Positions 20,660-25,890 of a stretch of 25,890 bases of DNA are shown here, piece after piece. Source of the DNA: Euprymna scolopes (Eukaryota; Mollusca; Cephalopoda; Sepiida; Sepiolidae); contig CM044500.1 of assembly GCA_024364805.1 (NCBI GenBank), positions 91,871,458 through 91,897,347 on the forward strand, written 5' to 3'. Position 1 is the stretch's first letter, and each line of letters starts with the position of its first letter. Made by a program: the position numbers and the translations under genes. The notes beneath the pieces were generated by a model. It saw nothing but the letters and a program-made list of their open reading frames with translations, ran no database searches and had not been told where the DNA came from.

Positions 20660-20835
20660 TTTGGATTATTCGGACTACTGCTCTCATCTTGAGTGTTATT
20701 TGCACAACATTTCAACCAATGTAACCTTCTTCAGGTGTATCTTGTCGAACTCGGAAATCTTTCTGTCGAACTTGAAAATCTTTCTGTTGAATTCGGGAAT
20801 CTGAACGAAATTTCGAACGGAAATCTTTATTTTAT
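20660..20835. repeat. Dispersed repeat with 21-bp internal units (copy X)
   Basis: Contains three tandem copies of a unit like tgtcgaactcggaaatcttt (about 20,743-20,802). The reverse complement of 20,675-20,770 aligns well with 25,340-25,430, and 20,785-20,835 aligns with 25,235-25,278. On the minus strand it carries CTGAAGAAGG and a GAAATGTTG block, equivalent to GAAACGTTG at 25,393. GAAACGTT motifs preceded by CTGAAGA are frequent in Penelope-like element termini; no RT or GIY-YIG coding is present here. It abuts LINE copy E. Confidence 0.6.
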
Positions 20836-20850
20836 TATTATATTATATTT

Positions 20851-21402
20851 TTAATTCCATTTCACCCCAAACAAGGCACAGTGCCACTTTGATGTAGGGG
20901 GCTACTATCGAGAAAAGTAGTTGTAGGGATACTATGTAGGTAGACGAGCAGCCAGATTCCTATTCACATTGCACTTGAACTTCTGCATGTCAGTACAGTT
21001 GGGGAAGCAGAAAACCGGAAGGGAATTCCATAGTCTAGCAGTTGTGGGGAAGAAATTTATTAGAGTAGAAGGCTTTCTTACATCTAAGGATCTCTACTGT
21101 GTAGGGGTGGGACTTGATTGCTTGTCGAGTTTGTCGGGGTATTTGCGTCGAGGGGTACAAGGGGTTGTAGTTCGTTGGAGCATTCACCATTAAAATACTT
21201 GTAAAGCAGTCAGCGGGATGCAACATTTCGTCAATGGGACAGGGGTTGAAGCGTGAATGACAGTTCAGAACCTATCAGGTTGGTGATTATCTTTTGAACC
21301 TTGTCCAGGAGCGAGAGACTAGTAGCAGATGCACCAATCCAAATGTGACAACAATACTCCATACATGGGCGAATGGTAGCCTGGTAGAGGTACAGGATAC
21401 TT
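20851..21402 (-). mobile_element. LINE copy E, 5'-truncated C-terminus and 3' end
   Basis: Minus strand, A/C family. It starts (5') at the equivalent of the ATCCTGTACCTCTAC block and reads RNVASRCLFYKYFNG, a KAFYSNKFLPHNC block, and then the 3' untranslated region with the shared TTTGGGGTGAA block near 20,862-20,872. 5' truncated and broken by stops. Its 3' end lies close against repeat X. Confidence 0.85.
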
Positions 21403-21404
21403 TC

Positions 21405-21600
21405 CACATTTAATCCACAGAGGTAGAACGAGAGCTCTCGTTCCGTCAGCTATGACTGGGTAGAAGTCCTCCTAGTAATTTGAAATTGTATTTTGAGTGT
21501 CGCGCGACCTGCGGATTGAACCTTCAATCTCTATAAAAATTTAACTAAAAACAAATTTTACCAAGTACTTTATTCACTACGCCACGACAGAAAGTACTGT
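21405..21600 (-). mobile_element. tRNA-related SINE, copy 2
   Basis: On the minus strand a tRNA-like head is visible. TGGCGTAGTGAATA (21,571-21,584) is a good A-box, followed after about 50 nt by GGTTCAATCC (21,513-21,522), a good B-box. The insert between them is longer than in a tRNA. The downstream body contains GCTGACGGAAC and CTCTGTGGATT as in copy 1. The body holds an 18-bp perfect palindrome, GAACGAGAGCTCTCGTTC, at 21,426-21,443. It is wedged between LINE copies E and F. Confidence 0.65.
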
Positions 21601-21610
21601 TGCTCAGACT

Positions 21611-22045
21611 CTTTTAAAACTCTTTTTCACCCCAAACAAAACATATTGTCACTTGGAACATAAGGGGCTATATTTGGCATCGTGTCTAACAGGGGACTTT
21701 GGGGAGATAAGCAGCAAGATGTCTGTTCACATTACATTTAAACGTTTGCAGGTTAGTACAGTCAGTAAAGTAAGAAACAGGGAAGGAACTTAAAAGTCTA
21801 GAAGTTCGAGTGAAGAAGCTGTTAGAGTAAAACGCTTTCCGGCATCTAGGGACCTCAACAATAAAGGGGTAGGATTTTGTTGCTGTTGGATTAGTTAGGT
21901 GTATTTACAGAGAGGGAGGGCACAAATGCCATGAATTGATCAGAGCACATTCCATTAAAGTACTTGGAAAACAGGCACAGGAATGCGACATTGAGGCGAT
22001 AGGACAGAAGTTGGAGTTTGGCAGACAGTGTGGAATTTATTAGAT
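21611..22045 (-). mobile_element. LINE copy F, 5'-truncated C-terminus and 3' end
   Basis: Minus strand, A/C family. From the 5' side it reads LSYRLNVAFLCLFSKYFNGM, CSDQFMAFV, a VEVPRCRKAFYSNSF block, and the 3' untranslated region with the TTTGGGGTGAA block near 21,627-21,637. The C-terminal frame of 22,157-21,891 is unusually open for this window. No RT core. Confidence 0.85.
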
Positions 22046-22253
22046 GTGACTCTATTTTGGGGGAGAGGGGGGTATTATCATTAGATATAAATGCTTCCTG
22101 GATAACTTGCCCAGTGTTGCCAGGCTGTGATGCAAACGATAAACGATTGATTATCACAAATAATCGATACTCATCGGTATTCAGTAAATTAATTGAAAAC
22201 TTCTACATTTCAATTAAATTTTAATCTATTTCACCAATTGCTAAAAAGATATA

Positions 22254-22635
22254 GGGGAACCTGGGGCAAAATGAGATAGCGGGATAAAAAGAGACACCAC
22301 AGATAACTGAAACAGAGAGAGAGAGGGCTCTTTCGTTAGGAGTCTGATCAAGAGATCACGTGGTAACGCCTTGCCGCCAACGTCTACCATTGTTTTATTC
22401 AGCCCCGTACATCAAAAAGGGGTAAGTATTCAAAATTTATCCATTTTGATCTGTGACGAACTGTACTCTGAGAGTGCAGAAAGCTGGGTAGACTGTCAAG
22501 GGGACTGTAGGAAATGGGCACACTACGGCTGTGCAGGTCTAGACGAATGCAACAAGACCTCAATCTTCATTTGTGAGCTCTGTTAAGACTGACTTATTCG
22601 GACCAAGATCCGTCTCGTTTTACCCCATGCATGTT
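22254..22635 (+). mobile_element. Short pogo-like DNA transposon derivative with PHD-finger frame
   Basis: The left end contains TGGGGCAAAATGAGA (22,262-22,276). The right end reverse-complemented contains TGGGGTAAAACGAGA (22,613-22,627), 13 of 15 alike and equally spaced from flanking TA. A second AAAAAGAGACA block follows on the left. Inside, the plus frame at 22,371-22,586 ends with CDELYSES, WVDCQGDCRKWAHYGCAGLD and ICELC. This Cys/His pattern (C..C, H-x2-C, C-x2-C) is a PHD-type zinc finger like those at the C-terminus of many pogo/Tigger-related transposases. The first cysteine of the expected first C-x2-C pair is missing. The DDE domain is absent, so this is a deletion derivative of about 380 bp. 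Confidence 0.55.
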
Positions 22636-23100
22636 TATATTTTTTCCGACATTTTGAATTACGTGACGTAAACAACAGAAATTAATTATCTCCCCTGATT
22701 TCGCTTCATTTGACAAATTCATTTTTTCATTAGTAATTATTTTTCTACCTCATCGTTTTTCGTAATTTTTGGATGCGTTACTATTTAAGACGTGACAATT
22801 ATGTAAGTACCATTTGTTTCACTTGAAATTCAATATTTTTTCGTTTAAAAGCGCCAATATTTCTTTTCAAGCACATAAGTCACAAATTAGTAAGTAAAAT
22901 AAATTGGTTTTGACAAATTTCCCAACTGTACTCCCTTTAAAATAATTTATGTTGCTAATATTGATAGTAATGATTATTGTGTTGTTTAATGCTGGAAGAG
23001 TAAAACCATAAGAACCATGCAACTTATGACAATAACAAGAGTAAAGCCGGATGTGAGGATGAAAAAAAGATGGAAGGAAAACGAAAGTACCAATTTATCT
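22636..23100. other. Unassigned AT-rich sequence
   Basis: No coding, RNA or repeat signature recognised. Confidence 0.5.
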
Positions 23101-23146
23101 CTCACACACACGCGTGCACGCACGCACACGCACACACACACACACA
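23101..23146. repeat. (CA)n microsatellite
   Basis: CA tract with CG interruptions, followed by a T run. Confidence 0.95.
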
Positions 23147-23397
23147 TAATTATTTTTTTTTTCCATCATCACCGTATTTTTTCTGAATGGTTGGAGTTTT
23201 CTTTCTCTCGTTATATTCCTACTTTGATTCTTCCAGCCACTCGCCGAGCACTTTCGCCAGGCCTCGTGGGTGTCTCACTCTTGCCCCCTCCCCTTGACTT
23301 ATATTGACGTCACAATCTCTCTCGTAATCTGCTTTTAAATCTAACCGTTCTATTTTCGTTAAACTTCGTGGATTTTCTCCTGTTTTTTTTTTCTTTT

Positions 23398-23399
<2 letters not shown>

Positions 23400-23469
<70 letters not shown>
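23400..23469. repeat. (TG)n microsatellite
   Basis: Pure TG tract of about 70 bp, giving a spurious Thr-His frame on the minus strand. Confidence 0.97.
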
Positions 23470-23471
<2 letters not shown>

Positions 23472-23640
23472 CATAAGAATTGCGGAGGCGCTCAAGAAGA
23501 AACGCATGTAGAGTGATAAGTACACACGCACGTGTGCGCGCGTGAAGGAAATCTGGACAAACCAAAGCAACCACTCCCCGAATGTATTCGTACCAAAGAA
23601 ATTAAAAAACAACAATAAATAAAAAAAGGAAATAAATAAA

Positions 23641-23658
23641 ATAATAATAATAATAATA
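23641..23658. repeat. Short (TAA)n tract
   Basis: Six TAA units in A-rich sequence. Confidence 0.8.
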
Positions 23659-23759
23659 CCGGAGGCGGAAAGACAAAAACAGAAAAGATGCTCGTCAAAT
23701 ACGCGCAGGTGCGCATGCAAAGCAAAGAACAACATCAACAAAAGCATCCTTTAATGGCG

Positions 23760-23761
<2 letters not shown>

Positions 23762-23802
<41 letters not shown>
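23762..23802. repeat. (CA)n microsatellite
   Basis: Pure CA tract of about 40 bp. Confidence 0.97.
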
Positions 23803-23804
<2 letters not shown>

Positions 23805-24084
23805 ATATATTGCAGCAGTTTGCTCCAAGAATATCTAGTTAATTTTCGACTAGTTTTGTCTTATTTTTCAAGCCGTTACAGAACAAATTAATCTAGTAAA
23901 GCTCAAAGTTAAACCTAGTTAAAACAGAAAAAAATGGTAAATGTGTAGTTTAGCGTCGTAAATTGTTTGCCTGACAAAAAAGTATAAAGGTTATTTATTT
24001 TTATATAAAACAATTCATTAGACCCAAAGGCTGCAATAAAACCAGGAAAAAAAATTATTTTTATTTTTTTAAATTTTTTATTTT

Positions 24085-24840
24085 TATTTTTATTTACACG
24101 GTGGTCACCACTTATCAAGGCCTGGAAGCCACTCAGGGATAAGGGTTATTGCAAGTACATTACGTTAGTGTGGAGATTTGATAAAGTGTTTACTTAAGGG
24201 GGCGGTTCATTAGGAATTTGTTAACGTTGGACTTGAAGACATCCAAGTTTTAGTCAGGTGGGAAGCAGGCATACGGAACAGAGTTCCACAGGCGTGAAGG
24301 TTGGAACGTAGACCCCTGATGTTGGAGAAGGAGACCTGGTAGTAGGGGTCTACGTTGGAAGATAGGGTTCTAGGTTTATTCGAGTTTTTTTCTGGAGAAA
24401 TTTCATGTTGAGGTTTTGGGATTTGTGGAACAGGTCGGCATACTTGGTTAGAGCAGTATAGAGAGGGAAAGTAAGAGAGAAAAAGACAGGAATTTTTTTT
24501 TTTTTGTAGCACACGAAAAGGTAAAGCCGTAACAATTACCCACTAGTATGGCATCGAGAGGCCCCACCAGAGACTACTGCATGGTTCAGATCCATTCACC
24601 AAATGGCAATACAGCAGTCCCAGTACTTTGCGCCTGCTGATAGGAAAGCCTCCTTAGTGGTTAATCCAAGGTTCGGGTTCCTGACTATCAGGCGGATAAC
24701 GTCAGCCCAGACAAAACGTTTACCTCCAGCACCCTTATTAGTGACATGGTCACAAGGACAGACATAGAGACAGAAAAATTTCCGACATCTCAGACTACTG
24801 TTCACCAAGTACTACCGACCTTTAAGCAGCTTTTTCTTCA
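24085..24840 (-). mobile_element. Miniature internally deleted LINE (copy G)
   Basis: Minus strand, same family as copy B by its 3' end: 24,085-24,300 aligns with 10,565-10,790 (blocks cttatcaaggcc, ccactc-gggataag, agtcaggtgggaagcaggca and ccacaggcgtg). The 5' part (about 24,840-24,530) aligns loosely with the 5' regions of copies A and C, through ctctggtggg and gtattgccat-like blocks. The endonuclease start is present (YYQVSFSNIRGLRSNLHA) but is followed at once by sequence that in copy B encodes the C-terminus (RTARLW). Nearly the whole endonuclease and the entire RT are deleted. The junction lies at CACGC, which both sides would share. An A-rich tail (T-rich on plus) lies at 24,045-24,094. 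Confidence 0.75.
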
Positions 24841-25000
24841 CCCTTTGTCAGAAAAATCACTCATTTGAATGAGAACTGAGGGACAAAAAAGGAGAAGCGA
24901 GAGTTACTGGAGCTGCCGATAACACATCCACTGTATTATCTAGTCTCCATTTTTTTCATCATTTTTTATTAAGCTAAATGGACGACATTCGGGGCCGCCG
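24841..25000. other. Unassigned sequence
   Basis: Flank between miniature LINE G and the inverted repeat; nothing recognised. Confidence 0.5.
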
Positions 25001-25202
25001 TATTGCTTTTAAAATTTGCCCTTTTTAAGGTTTGACAGATTAGCCTTTTTAAAGTTAACGCTCTTACAGCTGTTTTTGGCTGCCATATATATATATATAA
25101 AGAGGGTAAAAAGGGGCGAAAATTGGCCTTAAAAAGGCCAGATTTATCCTTTAAAAAGCCAATCTGACAAACCTTAGAAAGGCCAAATTTTTAAAAACAA
25201 TA
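25001..25202. repeat. Inverted repeat with 54-bp arms (foldback element)
   Basis: The left arm 25,001-25,054 starts tattgcttttaaaatttg. The right arm 25,149-25,202 reverse-complemented starts tattgtttttaaaaatttgg. The arms continue through taaggtttg-cagatt to tttttaaag with a handful of differences. The spacer holds a short AT run and a second small hairpin (GGCCTTaaaAAGGCC, about 25,120-25,139). No coding. It could be a MITE or foldback element; target duplication not evident. Confidence 0.75.
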
Positions 25203-25210
25203 TGTTTCAG

Positions 25211-25440
25211 TTCGAACTCGGGAATCTTTATGTCGAACTCGGGAATATGCGCAGAATTCTGGACGGAACCCTTTATTTAATCTACGGGGGTGGCATGTTC
25301 TTGTACCATCAGTCGTTTGTATTCCCAAATTCGACAGAAAGATTCCCGAGTTCGACAAGATACACTTGAAGAAGGTTGGAGATTACATCGGTCGAAACGT
25401 TGCGCGAATAACACTCAAAATGAGAAAAATCCGAATACGA
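25211..25440. repeat. Inverted repeat IR2 and dispersed repeat copy Y
   Basis: The arms 25,211-25,247 and 25,320-25,356 are inverted copies (33 of 37 matching by hand), each made of the 21-bp unit gtcgaactcgggaatctttc. The stretch 25,320-25,430 is an inverted copy of repeat X (20,675-20,770) and includes CTTGAAGAAGG and gtcgaaacgttgcgcg. The stretch 25,211-25,278 is a forward copy of the other side of X. It begins only about 8 bp after the previous inverted repeat ends. Confidence 0.7.
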
Positions 25441-25857
25441 AAAAATCTCAGAAACATAAAGTGCTAGTTAATAGAAAATGCATTAGTAATGGCTTGTCAG
25501 AGGATGCTTCTGAATTTATAGCGAGTCTTTGTTACCACCAATTGTTAGGAAAGAGTCCACAAAGTGACAGGATAGGGTAGATTACCAATAACAATAACAA
25601 ATGTAAATATATACGTAAAAATAAATAAAATCAAATGTAATTGATAAGTAAATGTTTTTTTTTCTGTTTTTCGTTTCATGAACACTGTTTTCATCTTCTG
25701 TGATCAACTTTTTGTCGTATTACCAAATTTTACGAAGCAAATAAGGATAGTTATGGTGGCTGATATGTATAAGTGTCAAACGTAAGTATCGCGTTCATGT
25801 ATTGCTGTCACAAATGAAGTAAGAAAAATGTGTTGTTTAGCAAATATGGCAGAAAAT
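25441..25857. other. Unassigned sequence
   Basis: AT-rich. The 96-codon frame at 25,290-25,580 runs through repeat Y and is not a credible gene. Confidence 0.5.
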
Positions 25858-25890
25858 ACTACTACTACTACTACTAATAATAATAATAAT
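25857..25890. repeat. (TAC)n-(TAA)n microsatellite
   Basis: Trinucleotide tract running off the right edge of the window. Confidence 0.9.

Noticed and set aside
23397-23747. 116-codon minus-strand frame with a hydrophobic stretch and Thr-His tail
   Set aside because: Antisense of AT-rich sequence plus the TG tract; no domain pattern and no homologous copy.
25360-25440. Active hammerhead ribozyme
   Set aside because: GAAAC is present, but the CTGAxGA box is altered here and no stem II can be drawn between the two boxes.

Overview
The window is AT-rich, has no recognisable intact host gene, and is almost entirely repeats: microsatellites, a 26-bp minisatellite, fossil non-LTR retrotransposons (LINEs), tRNA-related SINE pieces and short inverted-repeat DNA transposons. 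This is an animal nuclear intergenic or intronic region. The mix of long (CA/GT)n, (TAA)n and (GA)n tracts with many decayed Jockey-like LINEs fits a mollusc, perhaps a cephalopod. That assignment is inference from repeat style only.

Layout. Positions 1-2,660 hold microsatellites and unassigned sequence. Positions 2,670-4,310 hold a short minisatellite array, a 221-bp TA-flanked inverted-repeat element inside a (TAA)n tract, a LINE-like C-terminal coding scrap and another (TAA)n tract. A (GT)n tract and a 144-bp TA-flanked MITE lie in 5,369-6,261. A long 26-bp minisatellite runs from about 6,500 to 7,492 and resumes at 17,547-17,950.

The gap in that minisatellite is a 10,054-bp insertion (7,493-17,546). 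It has 18-bp imperfect terminal inverted repeats starting CAGGGTTGCG and a perfect 8-bp target duplication (gttaaaaa), the signature of a hAT-class DNA transposon. No transposase was recognised inside. The interior holds three LINE copies: A (minus, 5' half only), B (minus, RT half and 3' end) and C (plus, nearly full length but broken).

Positions 18,200-22,640 hold SINE pieces, three more 5'-truncated LINE copies (D plus, E and F minus) and a short pogo-like element that keeps a PHD-type zinc-finger reading frame. Positions 23,100-23,800 are (CA)n tracts. Positions 24,085-24,840 are a miniature, internally deleted LINE (G, minus). Positions 25,001-25,440 hold two adjacent inverted repeats, the second related to a repeat at 20,660-20,835.

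No genes work together here. The interest lies in the nesting, which gives a relative history: minisatellite first, then the hAT-type insertion, with LINE copies carried or accumulated inside it. I found no convincing new functional system. The best leads are the hAT-bounded composite, a 76-bp module ending two separate minisatellite arrays at 73/76 identity, and the miniature LINE.
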